The position numbers were made by a program, and so were the translations under genes. Of a stretch of DNA of 64,000 nt, positions 1-10,535 are shown piece after piece. The DNA comes from Thiobacillus sp. UBA3361. GTDB taxonomy: Bacteria > Pseudomonadota > Gammaproteobacteria > Burkholderiales > Thiobacillaceae. The stretch covers positions 1 through 64,000 of the forward strand of contig DEQR01000003.1 of the NCBI GenBank assembly GCA_002360535.1, in the 5' to 3' direction. The notes under the pieces are model-generated. The model ran no database searches, had not been told where the DNA came from, and saw only the letters and a list, made by a program, of their open reading frames with translations. Each line of letters opens with the position of its first letter. The stretch's first letter is position 1.

Positions 1-167
1 TTGGCCATGGTGTAGGTCTTGCCGGAGCCTGTCACCCCCAGCAGGGTCTGGTAGCGCAGGCCCTTGCCGATCCCCTCCGCCAGCCGCTCGATGGCCTCGG
101 GTTGGTCGCCGGCTGGCTCGAACGGTTGATGCAGTGCAAATGGGCTATGGGGAAAAGTGATGGCCAC
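1..167 (-). CDS. uvrB: UvrABC system protein B, N-terminal part (runs off the window)
   Basis: This is the first 55 or so codons of UvrB, the damage-verifying helicase-like subunit of nucleotide excision repair. Reading leftward from a GTG at 167 the protein begins VAITFPHSPFALHQPFEP, continues with the family's GDQPEAIERL segment, and reaches the Walker A box GVTGSGKT just before the window edge. The GTG is the only sensible start because it is followed at once by the conserved F-x-L-x-x-P-F-x-P-A-G-D-Q-P region; no strong ribosome site is visible. It is divergent from the aminotransferase at 247. I saw no convincing LexA operator (CTG-N10-CAG) in the 79 bases between them. Confidence 0.93.
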   Translation of the reverse strand, partial: MAITFPHSPFALHQPFEPAGDQPEAIERLAEGIGKGLRYQTLLGVTGSGKTYTMA

Positions 168-246
168 GTTAAAATCCGCGCGCGAAAGCGTAAATACTAC
201 CTACTACCGCGCCCGAGGCGGGCGCCTGCTCGAATAGGTCGATATC

Positions 247-1437
<1,191 letters not shown>

Positions 1438-1450
1438 CCGGCGCGCCCCG

Positions 1451-1870
1451 TCAGTCCGCATTCACCCCCTCCCCGTCCGGGAGTTCCCGCACGGGGATGC
1501 GCCACAGGAAGACCCCCAGCACCAGGCCCAGCGCCGCCAACATCCACCGATGCCAGGGGGAATCCATGAGCAGGATGGAGGTGCCGAAGGACAGCAGCAT
1601 CAGCAGGTAGGCCGCCCGCTTGGCCTGGCGGGGCATGGCGCGGTAGGTCTGCCATTCGCGGATCAGGGGGCCGGCGATGCGGTGGCGGAGCAGCCAGTCG
1701 TGGAACCGCGCCGATCCCCGGGCAAAGCAGGCGGCGGCCAGCAGCACGAAGGGCGTGGTGGGCAACACGGGCAGCACCACGCCGGCCAGGCCCAGGCCCA
1801 GGGCGGCAAAGCCCGCGCCCATGAAGAACAGGCGCACCAGACGGGAACTGTGGGGCCGGGCCTGGCTCAC
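1451..1870 (-). CDS. DUF454 (YbaN-like) small inner-membrane protein
   Basis: A 139-residue protein with the DUF454/YbaN pattern: an N-terminal hydrophobic segment (about residues 12-35), the family hallmark LPVLPTTPFVLLAAACFARGS followed by F-H-D-W-L (residues about 30-60), then a charged stretch and two further hydrophobic segments near the C-terminus (about 86-122). Function is unknown for the family; it is an inner-membrane protein often found near other transport genes. It lies 76 bases downstream of the permease and CBS genes on the same strand, so it may be the last gene of that transcript. The C-terminal tail is short and acidic. Confidence 0.85.
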   Translation of the reverse strand: MSQARPHSSRLVRLFFMGAGFAALGLGLAGVVLPVLPTTPFVLLAAACFARGSARFHDWLLRHRIAGPLIREWQTYRAMPRQAKRAAYLLMLLSFGTSILLMDSPWHRWMLAALGLVLGVFLWRIPVRELPDGEGVNAD

Positions 1871-1946
1871 CGCTTCACGATCTGAAGGAGTCCACCTGGC
1901 CTGCGCCTCCCCCGGCGGATGCCCATGCCCGACCCATGACCGCCCC

Positions 1947-3260
1947 CTAGGAAAACCGCTCGAAGAACAGGCCGAACACGCCGCTGGCCATCAGGAGGCT
2001 GGCGAGCATCACCGGCAGCCCCGCCTTCAGCCAGCGGGCCGGGGTGATGCGGGCCTCGGGATGCCGGGCTCGCTCCGCCTCGGCGATACAGATGACGTTG
2101 GCGGTGGCGCCGATGTGGGTGCCGTTGCCCCCCAGGCCCACCCCCAGGGCCAGGGCCCACCACAGGGGGGTGACGTTCACCCCCTGCTGCTCCAGGGCCG
2201 CGACGATGGGGATCATGGTGACGGTGAAGGGGATGTTGTCCACCAAGGCGCTGAGGATGGCGGCCACCCACATGAGCAGCATGGCGGTGGCCAGCAGGTG
2301 GCCGGGCTCCCGCGCGAAGGCGGCCAGCTGGGCCCCGATCAGATGGAGCAGGCCGGAGGCCTCCACCCCGCCCACCAGGACGAACAGGGCCGCGAAGAAC
2401 AGCAGCACCGACCATTCCACCTTGGTCATCAGCTTTTCCGGGTCGGGGCGCAGCCAGGCCAGGCCCACCGCCAGGCCGATGAGGCTGACGAAGGCCGGAT
2501 ACCAGTGCAGGGTGTGATGCACGAAGAACAGGGCCACCACCCCGAGCAGGACCGAGACGATGCGTATCAGGTCGCGCCGGTCGGTGATGGCCTTGCCTTC
2601 GTCCAGGTCCATGACCGCCGCCGCGTCCACCGGCCGCAACTCACGCCGGAACAGGAACAGCAGCAGGACCAGGGTGACGATCCATACCGGCAGGATCATC
2701 GGCCCCATGTGCGCCAGGAAGCGCAGGAAGTCGATGCCGCCGGCGCTGCCGATCATGATGTTGGGCGGGTCGCCCACCAGGGTGGCGGCGCCGCCGATGT
2801 TGGACATCATGGCCTCGGCGATCAGGAAGGGGGCCGGGTTCAGGTTGAGGATGCGGGTCACCAGGACGGTCAGCGGCGCGAAGATGATCACCGTGGTGAC
2901 GTTGTCCAGGAACATGCTCAGCACGCTGACCGCCGCGCACAGGTAGAACAGCAGCAGGCGCGGCCGGCCCCGGGCCAGCTTGGCCAGGCGGATGCCCAGG
3001 TACTCGAAGGCGCCGGTGGGCCGCAGCAGGGCCACCAGCAGCATCATGGCCATGAGCAGGAACATGGTGTTGCCGTCGATGGACACCAGGGCCGCCTCCT
3101 GGCTGTAGAAGCCGGCCCAGCCGCCCAGCATGACCATGGCCACCGCGCCCAGCAGGGCCGCGTAGGCGCGGTGCATGAGCTCGGTGAAGATGAGAACGTA
3201 GGACACCACCAGGATGCCCAGGGCCATGCCCATTTCGGTGGTGAAGGCGGCCTCGCTCAC
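1947..3260 (-). CDS. ArsB/NhaD-type (ion transporter superfamily) permease
   Basis: A 437-residue polytopic membrane protein of the ion-transporter superfamily that includes ArsB, NhaD and SLC13-like carriers. About eleven hydrophobic segments are visible. The family signatures are the first-half motif MFLDNVTTVIIFAPLT and the loop GGAATLVGDPPNIMIGSA, and the repeated second-half counterpart SALVDNIPFTVTMIPI with GLGGNGTHIGATANV. These two inverted helix-loop-helix motifs form the transport site in relatives. The substrate (sodium/proton, arsenite, dicarboxylate) cannot be read from sequence. Its ATG overlaps the stop of the upstream CBS-domain gene by four bases, which implies translational coupling and suggests that the CBS protein regulates or accompanies the carrier. 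Confidence 0.85.
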   Translation of the reverse strand: MSEAAFTTEMGMALGILVVSYVLIFTELMHRAYAALLGAVAMVMLGGWAGFYSQEAALVSIDGNTMFLLMAMMLLVALLRPTGAFEYLGIRLAKLARGRPRLLLFYLCAAVSVLSMFLDNVTTVIIFAPLTVLVTRILNLNPAPFLIAEAMMSNIGGAATLVGDPPNIMIGSAGGIDFLRFLAHMGPMILPVWIVTLVLLLFLFRRELRPVDAAAVMDLDEGKAITDRRDLIRIVSVLLGVVALFFVHHTLHWYPAFVSLIGLAVGLAWLRPDPEKLMTKVEWSVLLFFAALFVLVGGVEASGLLHLIGAQLAAFAREPGHLLATAMLLMWVAAILSALVDNIPFTVTMIPIVAALEQQGVNVTPLWWALALGVGLGGNGTHIGATANVICIAEAERARHPEARITPARWLKAGLPVMLASLLMASGVFGLFFERFS

Positions 3261-3712
3261 GGTCGGTCCGCCTCGGTCAACAGATACCGGGCCAGGCTCA
3301 TGATGCTCAGGGCGCCGTGGTATTCGTCGCCGTCCAGAACGAAGATGTAGGTGGTGTCCTCCTGTTCCATGATGGCCAGGGCCTTGGTCACCGGCGCGGC
3401 GGAATTGACCCTGGGCAGCGCGGGCAGGATGTAGTCGTCGATGCGCAAGTGGAGGATCTCCCGGTCGTAGATCTCCGGCAGGCGCAGGTGTTCAATGCCG
3501 TCGCCCAGCATGCGCGAGTGCCTGATCAAGTAGTCCGGCAGGCAGGTCATCTTGAGGATGTGGCGGATGGAGGCCTTGCCGACGATGCGGCCGGCGGCGT
3601 TGCGGTAGGGAATGCCGGGCATCTGCACGCGCACGCACTCCCGGAACAGGTCGGCCACCAGCATGCCGGGGGTGGCCAGGGCGGTGGGGACAGCCAGATC
3701 GCGCAGGCTCAT
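3257..3712 (-). CDS. CBS-domain protein coupled to the permease
   Basis: A 151-residue soluble protein with a tandem pair of CBS motifs: an N-terminal one around GIPYRNAAGRIVGKASIRHIL (split between residues about 35-55) and a C-terminal one around VTKALAIMEQEDTTYIFVLDGDEYHGALSIMSLARYLL (about 105-147). CBS pairs bind adenine nucleotides or S-adenosylmethionine and gate partner proteins. The gene ends inside the start of the permease (ATGA overlap), so a role as a regulatory subunit or nucleotide sensor for that carrier is a reasonable inference. It is divergent from the RND permease with 229 bases between; that gap contains nothing I can call. Confidence 0.82.
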   Translation of the reverse strand: MSLRDLAVPTALATPGMLVADLFRECVRVQMPGIPYRNAAGRIVGKASIRHILKMTCLPDYLIRHSRMLGDGIEHLRLPEIYDREILHLRIDDYILPALPRVNSAAPVTKALAIMEQEDTTYIFVLDGDEYHGALSIMSLARYLLTEADRP

Positions 3713-3941
3713 GGTGCCGTTCTCCGATGGGGCGGTGGGGGCATTGTAGCCCGCGACGGCTGCCCGCCTCCTCGCATCGGCCTCATACCGGGCGTCCGGC
3801 CTGACGAAATCTGCCGGCGCCTACCCCGGTGGCGCCGATTTGGTGCCACACTCTCCGCCGGGCAACAACACGGATCTCATCGGCACATGCGCGGCTTGTC
3901 TCCCAGCGGCGAAAACCCTGCCTCCGGACGGCGGGGCTGAC

Positions 3942-6900
3942 ATGCAACTGCCCGAACTGTGCATCCGCCGCCCGGTGATGACCACGCTGCTCATGGCGGC
4001 GCTGCTGGTGTTCGGCATCATCGCCTACCGGTTCCTGCCGGTCTCCGAGCTGCCCAACGTGGATTTCCCCACCATCTCGGTGAGCGCCAACCTGCCCGGC
4101 GCCTCGCCGGAGACCATGGCCGCCTCGGTGGCCACGCCCCTGGAGGCGCAGTTCTCCACCATCGCCGGGGTGAAGGACATGTCCTCGGTGAGTGCCCAGG
4201 GGGCGACCACCATCACCCTGCAATTCGAGCTGGATCGCGACATCGACGCCGCCGCGCTGGATGTGCAGACCGCCATCTCCGCCGCCCTGCGCAAGCTGCC
4301 GCCGGACCTGCCCAACCCGCCCTCGTTCCGCAAGGTCAACCCGGCCGACCTGCCCATTTTCTACCTGGCGATGAGCTCCCCCACCCTGCCCCTGACGACG
4401 GTGAACGAGTTCGCCGAAACCCAGCTGGCGCAGCGCATCTCCACCATCCCCGGCGTGGCCCAGGTGCAGATATTCGGCGCGCAGAAATTCGCCGTGCGCA
4501 TCCACGCCGACCCGAACCAGCTGGCCGCACGGGGCATCGGCATCGACGAGCTGGCCGCCGCCATCCGCGCCGGCAACGTCAACCAGCCCACCGGCACCCT
4601 GGACGGGAGCAAGCAGAGTTTCGCCATCAAGTCCGATGGGCAGCTGGAATCCGCCGCCGCCTACCGGCCGTTGATCGTCGCCTGGCGCAACGGCAGCCCG
4701 GTGCGCCTGGAGGAGGTGGCCACGGCCATGGACAGCGTCGAGGACAACAAGCGCGCCAACTGGCTGGTCAGCCGCAAGGGCGCGGAGCGTTCCATCGTCC
4801 TGGCCATCCAGCGCCAGCCGGGCGCCAACACCATCGAGACGGTCAACAAGATCAAGGCCATCCTGCCGGCCTTCCAGGAGAAGCTGCCGGCCTCGGTCAA
4901 GCTGTCCGTGCTGTACGACCGCAGCGTCTCCATCCGCCACTCGGTGGATGACGTGCAGTTCACCCTGGTGCTGGCCGGCTGCCTGGTCATCCTGGTGATC
5001 CTGCTGTTCCTGCGCAACCTGTCGGCCACCGCCATCCCCGCCGTGGCCCTGCCCCTGTCGGTGGTGGGCACCTTCGGCGTCATGCACCTGATGGGCTTCA
5101 GCCTGGACAACCTCTCGCTGCTCGCCCTGACCCTGGCGGTGGGTTTCGTGGTGGATGACGCCATCGTCATGCTGGAGAACATCATGCGCCACGTGGAGAA
5201 GGGCGAGCCAACCCTCCAGGCGGCCATCCTCGGGGCGCGGGAGATCGGCTTCACCATCGTCTCCATGACCCTGTCGCTGGTGGCGGTATTCATCCCCGTC
5301 ATGTTCATGAGCGGTGTCATCGGCCGCCTGCTGCACGAATTCGCGGTGACCATCTCGGCCGCCATCCTGGTGTCGGGCTTCGTCTCCCTGACCCTGACAC
5401 CCATGCTAGCCAGCCGCTACATCAAGCCCGACGCGGGCCGCCGGCACGGCCGGGTGTACGCGCTGTTCGAGAGTGTCTTCAACGGCATGCTGAACCTGTA
5501 CCGGCAGTCCCTGGACTGGTCCCTGGCCCACCCGCGCTTCATTTTCATGGTCTTCCTGGCCACCGTGGCGGCCAGCGCCTGGATGTACGTGAAGATTCCC
5601 AAGGACTTCCTGCCCAGCGGCGATTCCGGCCAGATCATCGCCTTCACCGAGGGGGCGCCGGACGCCTCGTTCGCCTCCATGATCCAGCGCCAGCGCCAGG
5701 TGGCGGCCATCGCCGCCAAGAACCCGAACATCGAAGTGTTCATGTCGGTGGTGGGCGCCGGCGGCTCGCGGGTGACGGCCAACAGCGGCATCCTGTTCTT
5801 CCGCCTCAAGGACAAGCCGGGGCGCAAAGTCAGCCCCGACGAGCTGATCCAGGAGCTGCGGCCCAAACTCTCTTCGGTGCCGGGCATCAAGGTCTCCCTG
5901 CAAAACCCGCCGCCGGTGCGCATCTCGGGCCAGCTCACCTCGGCCCAGTTCCAGTACACCCTGCAAAGCACCGATCTGGCCGAACTGTACGAATGGACAG
6001 AGGTGCTGCTCAACCGCATCCGTGAGTTGCCCGGCTTCGTGGATGTGAACAGCAACCTGAACAACAAGAGCCCGGTGATCGCCTTGGAGGCGGACCGGGA
6101 CAAGCTGGCCGCCCTGGGCCTGACCTACGGCCAGGTGGAAGACGCCCTGCAATCGGCCTTCAGCTCCCGGCAGATCAGCACCATCTACGGCACCACCAAC
6201 CAGTACCAGGTCATCATGGAGCTGGCCCCGGAATTCCGCGAAGACCCGGCCACCCTCTCCAGCCTCTACGTGCGATCGGGCAGCGGCCAACTGGTGCCGC
6301 TGGACACGGTGGCGCGCATCACCCGCCGCTCCCAGGCCCTCACCGTCAACCATCAGGGCCAGCTGCCCTCGGTGACCATCTCCTTCAACCTGCAACCGGG
6401 CGTGTCCCTGGGCGAGGCGGTGGAGCGGATCGAGGCGGAGGAAAGGCAGCTGCAACTGCCCGCCTCCCTGAACACCGGCCTGCAAGGCGCCGCCCAGGCC
6501 TTCGAGGAGTCCCAGCAGGGCCTGGGCCTGCTGCTGCTGGTGGCGGTGCTGGTGGTCTATATCGTCCTGGGCATCCTGTACGAGAGCTTCATCCACCCGC
6601 TGACCATCCTGTCCGGGCTGCCCTCGGCCGGCATGGGCGCGCTGCTGACGCTGATGCTGTTCCAGGTGGATCTGAGCCTGTACGCCTTCGTCGGCGTCAT
6701 CATGCTCATCGGCATCGTCAAGAAGAACGCCATCATGATGATCGACTTCGCCCTGGAGCGGCAGCGCCGGGAAGGCATGGCGCCGGCGGAGGCCATCCGC
6801 CAGGCCTGCCTGATCCGTTTCCGACCCATCATGATGACCACCTTCGCCGCCCTGGCCGGCACCTTCCCCATCGCCATCGCCTACGGCGCCGGCGGCGAGA

Positions 6901-7052
6901 TCCGCCAGCCCCTGGGACTGGCGGTGGTCGGCGGTCTGGTGGTGTCGCAGTTGCTGACGCTCTACATCACCCCGGTGATCTATCTGTACCTGGAACGCCT
7001 CGCCGGACGGGGGGCGGGTGAAGCGAACGTGACGCCCGTGCCGGCGGCCTGA
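3942..7052 (+). CDS. RND-family multidrug efflux permease (MdtB/MdtC-like)
   Basis: A 1036-residue inner-membrane pump of the hydrophobe/amphiphile efflux RND family, which exports drugs and other amphiphiles using the proton gradient. The protein opens with the typical IRRPVMTTLLMAALLVFG first helix and PVSELPNVDFPTI, has two large periplasmic loops (residues about 35-335 and 560-865), and carries the paired aspartates of helix four in VGFVVDDAIVMLENI that relay protons. The ATG at 3942 follows GGGG and gives a canonical N-terminus; the reading frame is open upstream to 3840 but that extension is not family-like. No membrane-fusion adaptor or outer-membrane channel gene lies beside it, which is unusual for this family. 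Confidence 0.92.
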   Translation: MQLPELCIRRPVMTTLLMAALLVFGIIAYRFLPVSELPNVDFPTISVSANLPGASPETMAASVATPLEAQFSTIAGVKDMSSVSAQGATTITLQFELDRDIDAAALDVQTAISAALRKLPPDLPNPPSFRKVNPADLPIFYLAMSSPTLPLTTVNEFAETQLAQRISTIPGVAQVQIFGAQKFAVRIHADPNQLAARGIGIDELAAAIRAGNVNQPTGTLDGSKQSFAIKSDGQLESAAAYRPLIVAWRNGSPVRLEEVATAMDSVEDNKRANWLVSRKGAERSIVLAIQRQPGANTIETVNKIKAILPAFQEKLPASVKLSVLYDRSVSIRHSVDDVQFTLVLAGCLVILVILLFLRNLSATAIPAVALPLSVVGTFGVMHLMGFSLDNLSLLALTLAVGFVVDDAIVMLENIMRHVEKGEPTLQAAILGAREIGFTIVSMTLSLVAVFIPVMFMSGVIGRLLHEFAVTISAAILVSGFVSLTLTPMLASRYIKPDAGRRHGRVYALFESVFNGMLNLYRQSLDWSLAHPRFIFMVFLATVAASAWMYVKIPKDFLPSGDSGQIIAFTEGAPDASFASMIQRQRQVAAIAAKNPNIEVFMSVVGAGGSRVTANSGILFFRLKDKPGRKVSPDELIQELRPKLSSVPGIKVSLQNPPPVRISGQLTSAQFQYTLQSTDLAELYEWTEVLLNRIRELPGFVDVNSNLNNKSPVIALEADRDKLAALGLTYGQVEDALQSAFSSRQISTIYGTTNQYQVIMELAPEFREDPATLSSLYVRSGSGQLVPLDTVARITRRSQALTVNHQGQLPSVTISFNLQPGVSLGEAVERIEAEERQLQLPASLNTGLQGAAQAFEESQQGLGLLLLVAVLVVYIVLGILYESFIHPLTILSGLPSAGMGALLTLMLFQVDLSLYAFVGVIMLIGIVKKNAIMMIDFALERQRREGMAPAEAIRQACLIRFRPIMMTTFAALAGTFPIAIAYGAGGEIRQPLGLAVVGGLVVSQLLTLYITPVIYLYLERLAGRGAGEANVTPVPAA

Positions 7053-7063
7053 CCGGAACGGTG

Positions 7064-7432
7064 TCAGATGTGGCCCAGTCGGGCCAATTCGCGAAGATAG
7101 GCGGAAAACCCCACCTCGGCCACGCCTTCGCGCAAGGCCTGGGCCAGGGCGGCGACGAAGCCGGATTGGCCGTCTTCCGGATCGTCCGGCACCACCAGGA
7201 TTTCCCCGCCGACCAGGCGCAGGCGGATGCCATCCACCAGACCGTTGGGTTCCGCGTCGCAGATGAGATAGAGGGGACAGGCCTCGAAGGCGGCGATCCG
7301 GTCCACGTTCAGGTAGAACTCGCGGGCGTCGAACTGGCGGATGGCGATGCAGCGCGCCGGGTGGCCGCGACCGAAGTCCTGCTCCCCCAGGTGTTCGGTC
7401 TCGTGCAGGGGATAGAGCTTGAGAAAGGCCAT
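7064..7432 (-). CDS. Uncharacterised 122-residue protein
   Basis: I do not recognise this protein. It is 122 residues, soluble and acidic, with no signal peptide or membrane segment. It begins MAFLKLYPLHETEHLGEQDFG and has an alternating hydrophobic pattern (RIAAFEACPLYLICDAEPN, LRLVGGEILVVPDD) that suggests a mixed alpha/beta or small beta-barrel fold. It starts seven bases after the stop of the CNNM/HlyC membrane-protein gene on the same strand, so the two are very probably co-transcribed. The reading frame extends further upstream into the neighbour, but the ATG at 7432 fits the spacing. It converges on the RND gene with eleven bases between stops. Confidence 0.7.
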   Translation of the reverse strand: MAFLKLYPLHETEHLGEQDFGRGHPARCIAIRQFDAREFYLNVDRIAAFEACPLYLICDAEPNGLVDGIRLRLVGGEILVVPDDPEDGQSGFVAALAQALREGVAEVGFSAYLRELARLGHI

Positions 7433-7439
7433 CCCGGTC

Positions 7440-8768
7440 TCAGCCCTCCTCGCCGGCTGGGCTGTCCGGCGGCTCGGGCAGGGGCGAGACCAGCACCCGA
7501 TCCACCCGGTTGCGGTCCATGTCCACCACCTCGAAGCGGTGCCCCTCGCATTCGAACCAGTCGGCCACGGCGGGGATGCGGCCCAGCATGTGCATGACGA
7601 AGCCGCCCAGGGTGTTGTAGCTGTTCTCCTCCTCGCCCGGCAGTTCCTCATCGATGTCCAGCTCGGCCTTGAGCCGTTCCACCGCCACGCCGCCGTCGAT
7701 GAGCCAGCTGCCGTCCTCGCGGCGCACGAACTCCTGTTCCTCGTCGGTGTCGGCCTGGGATATCTCGCCGACGATGGAGGTGAGCACGTCGGTCATGGTC
7801 ACCAGGCCCTGCAGGTCGCCGTATTCGTCCACGATCAGGGCGAAGTGGGTACGCGACTGGCGGAAGTTTTCCAGCAGCTGGGTGGTGGTGACCGTGTCCG
7901 GCACGTAGAGGGGCGCGGCCGTGGCCTCCATCACGTCGCGCCGCGTCACGCTGGCGCCGGACAGGCTGTGCTTGAGGAGGTCTCCGGTCTGCAGCACGCC
8001 GACGATATTGTCCATGCCGTCCTGGCACACCATGATGCGGTGGTAGGGGCTCTCGGCAATGCCCTTGAGGATGTCCTCCTCGCTGTCTTCCAGGTCGATG
8101 CTGTAGATATCCTTGCGTGGGGTCATGATCGCCCCCACCCGCTGTTCGTCCAGACGCAGCACGTTGGAAACGATGAGCTGCTCGCTGATGTGGAACACGC
8201 CCGCTTCCGCGCCCTGCTCCATCAGAATCTTGATCTCCTCGTCGGTGACTGGCGGCTCGTCCTTGCGTTTGGCCCCCAGGGCGCGCAGCACCATGTCGCT
8301 GGACACGGACAGCAGCAGCACCAGGGGCTTGGCCAGGCGGGCCAGCCAGAGCATGGGCCGGGCGGCCAGGGAGGCGATGGTTTCCGGCGCCAGCAGGGCC
8401 AGCCGCTTGGGCACCAGCTCGCCCACCACCACCGTGAAATAGGTCAGTCCCACCACCACAATGGACAGGGCGATGAGGTGGCTGGAGGAAGCCAGGGGCG
8501 GAAAACCGGACAGCCAGGCTTCCAGGTTGTCGGTCAGGGCGGCCTCGCCCACCGCACCGCTCAGGATGCCGACCGAGGTGATGCCCACCTGGATGGTGGA
8601 CAGGAAGCTGGAAGGGTTTTCATGCAGGGCGAGGGCCGTTTCCGCCCCCGGATTGCCTTCCTCGGCCAGGCTGTGCAGCCGGGTCCTGCGTGCCGAGACC
8701 ACGGCCATTTCGGCCATGGACAACAATCCGTTGATCAGGATGAGTACCGCGATTAAGGCTAAGTCCAT
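7440..8768 (-). CDS. Haemolysin-family / CNNM-type membrane protein (DUF21-CBS-CorC_HlyC)
   Basis: A 442-residue inner-membrane protein with the DUF21 (CNNM) transmembrane module (residues 1 to about 190, beginning MDLALIAVLILINGLLSMAEMAVVSA), a cytoplasmic tandem CBS pair (about 205-330, including the conserved RVGAIMTPRKDIYSID and YGDLQGLVTMTDVL), and a C-terminal CorC_HlyC domain (about 345-430). Homologues take part in magnesium or cobalt handling; the old haemolysin label is historical. Start is the ATG at 8768. A short inverted repeat (AGCATT-AGTATA-AATGCT) lies in the 100 bases between this gene and cimA. Confidence 0.88.
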   Translation of the reverse strand: MDLALIAVLILINGLLSMAEMAVVSARRTRLHSLAEEGNPGAETALALHENPSSFLSTIQVGITSVGILSGAVGEAALTDNLEAWLSGFPPLASSSHLIALSIVVVGLTYFTVVVGELVPKRLALLAPETIASLAARPMLWLARLAKPLVLLLSVSSDMVLRALGAKRKDEPPVTDEEIKILMEQGAEAGVFHISEQLIVSNVLRLDEQRVGAIMTPRKDIYSIDLEDSEEDILKGIAESPYHRIMVCQDGMDNIVGVLQTGDLLKHSLSGASVTRRDVMEATAAPLYVPDTVTTTQLLENFRQSRTHFALIVDEYGDLQGLVTMTDVLTSIVGEISQADTDEEQEFVRREDGSWLIDGGVAVERLKAELDIDEELPGEEENSYNTLGGFVMHMLGRIPAVADWFECEGHRFEVVDMDRNRVDRVLVSPLPEPPDSPAGEEG

Positions 8769-8868
8769 CTTGTCGGGCCGCCCTGATGCACTCTACTTGC
8801 CGCACGGCCCTGGTGTTGTGGGAAGCATTAGTATAAATGCTTACCGTCCGATTCCCCTCACCTATACC

Positions 8869-10449
8869 CTAGGCGCCTCCCGCACCCACATCCGCCAGCC
8901 TCACCAGCGCATATTCCATGCTGTCCGCCAGGGCGTGCCAGCTGGCGTCGATGATGTTGGCGCTGGCCCCCACCGTGGTCCAGCCCTCGCTGCCGCTCTG
9001 GAAGTCGATCAGCACGCGGGTGGTGGCGGCGGTGCCACTGCTGCTGTTGAGGATGCGCACCTTGTAGTCGGTCAGGCGCACCGTGCGCAGCACCGGGTAG
9101 GCCCCCACCAGGGCCTCCTGCAGGGCCAGGGCCAGGGCGTTGACCGGACCGTTGCCCTCGGCGGCGGTGAACTTGACCGCGCCGCCCACCTTCACCTTCA
9201 CCATGGCCTCGGCCAGCAGTCCCCGGCCGTGGCGGCGCTCGGTGATGACGAAATAGTCCACCAACTCGAAGGGCCGTTCGTAGCCCGGCTTCAGACGGTG
9301 CAACAGCAACTCGACGCTGGCCTCCGCCGCCTCGAAGGTGAAGCCCTCGTGCTCCAGGTGCTTGATCTGCCCCAGCACCTTCTGGGCCTCGTCCCGGTCC
9401 AGGTCGATACCCATCTGCTGGGCCTGGAGCAGGACGTTGCCGCGCCCGGACAACTCGGAGATCACCGAGCGCATCTCGTTGCCCACCAGTGCCGGATCCA
9501 TGTGCTGGTAGGTGTCCGGTGACTTGAGGATGGCCGCCACGTGGATGCCGCCCTTGTGGGCAAAGGCGCTGTGGCCGGTGTAGGGATGGTGGTCGTCGTG
9601 CTTGAGGTTGGCCACTTCGGCTACGAACCGGGACAGACTGGTCAACTCCTTCAGCTTGTCAGCGTCCAGCACCGCGTGGCCCATCTTGAATTGCAGATTG
9701 GGCAGGATGGTGACCAAGTCCGCGTTGCCCACCCGCTCGCCGTAGCCGTTGACGGTGCCCTGCACCATGGCCGCGCCACCCCGCACCGCCGCCAGGGAAT
9801 TGGCCACGCCGCAACCGGAATCATTGTGGCAATGCACGCCCAGACGGGCAGCGGGCAGGGCCTCGGCCACCTGGCGGGTCATCGCCTCCACATCCCAGGG
9901 CAACCGGCCGCCGTTGGTCTCGCACAGCACCAGCCAGTCGGCCCCCGCCTCCAGGGCGGCGCGCAGCGTGGCCAGGGCATAGTCCGGGTTGGCCAGGAAG
10001 CCGTCGTAGAAATGTTCGGCGTCGAACAACACCTCGCGGCCCCGTTCCTTCATGTAGGCCACGCTCTCGCCGATCATGGCCAGGTTCTCTTCCGGGCTGG
10101 CGGACAGGACGTGGGTGACGTGATAGTCCCAACTCTTGCCCACCAGGGTGACCACCGGGGTTTCCGCCTTGAGCAGGGCCGCCAGGTTGGCGTCCGAATC
10201 GCAGGGGCTGCCCTTGCGGCGCGTGCTGCCGAAGGCGGCCAGGCGCGTGCCGCCCAGGTTCATGCGCATCGCGCGGGCAAAGAATTCCGCATCCTTGGGA
10301 TTAGAACCCGGCCAGCCGCACTCGATGTAGTGCATGCCGAAATCCGCCAACCGCTTCGCGATGGTGAGCTTGTCCTCCACCGACAGGGAGATGTCCTCCC
10401 GCTGGGTGCCGTCACGGAGGGTGGTGTCGTAAAGAAATACCTGATTCAT
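8869..10449 (-). CDS. cimA: (R)-citramalate synthase
   Basis: A 526-residue acyltransferase that condenses pyruvate and acetyl-CoA to (R)-citramalate, the first step of the threonine-independent route to 2-oxobutyrate and isoleucine. The N-terminal TIM barrel carries YDTTLRDGTQREDISLS with the catalytic arginine and the metal-binding aspartate, and later GVHCHNDSGCGVANSLAA with the metal histidines; FAHKGGIHVAAI follows in the linker region. The C-terminal part (about 390-520) is a LeuA-type allosteric dimer domain (VRLTDYKVRILNSS, RVLIDFQSG). Length and the central STRRKGS motif favour CimA over isopropylmalate synthase. I chose the ATG at 10449 because it gives the family's MNQVFLYDTTLRDG start; an upstream in-frame ATG at 10473 would add eight residues. 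Confidence 0.9.
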   Translation of the reverse strand: MNQVFLYDTTLRDGTQREDISLSVEDKLTIAKRLADFGMHYIECGWPGSNPKDAEFFARAMRMNLGGTRLAAFGSTRRKGSPCDSDANLAALLKAETPVVTLVGKSWDYHVTHVLSASPEENLAMIGESVAYMKERGREVLFDAEHFYDGFLANPDYALATLRAALEAGADWLVLCETNGGRLPWDVEAMTRQVAEALPAARLGVHCHNDSGCGVANSLAAVRGGAAMVQGTVNGYGERVGNADLVTILPNLQFKMGHAVLDADKLKELTSLSRFVAEVANLKHDDHHPYTGHSAFAHKGGIHVAAILKSPDTYQHMDPALVGNEMRSVISELSGRGNVLLQAQQMGIDLDRDEAQKVLGQIKHLEHEGFTFEAAEASVELLLHRLKPGYERPFELVDYFVITERRHGRGLLAEAMVKVKVGGAVKFTAAEGNGPVNALALALQEALVGAYPVLRTVRLTDYKVRILNSSSGTAATTRVLIDFQSGSEGWTTVGASANIIDASWHALADSMEYALVRLADVGAGGA

Positions 10450-10535
10450 GGCTAGGCCGCCGTCGTGTTGCATCGCAATGAAATTATTGCCGATTGCAGC
10501 GGCTCAGGTCATGAACAGATTGGCGGTTCGTCAGC

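Noticed and set aside
168..246. Possible LexA operator between uvrB and the aminotransferase
   Set aside because: No CTG-N10-CAG or close variant is present.
1677..3350. 557-residue plus-strand frame over the permease and CBS genes
   Set aside because: His/Gln/Gly-rich shadow; the minus-strand genes have clear family motifs and overlapping stop and start codons.
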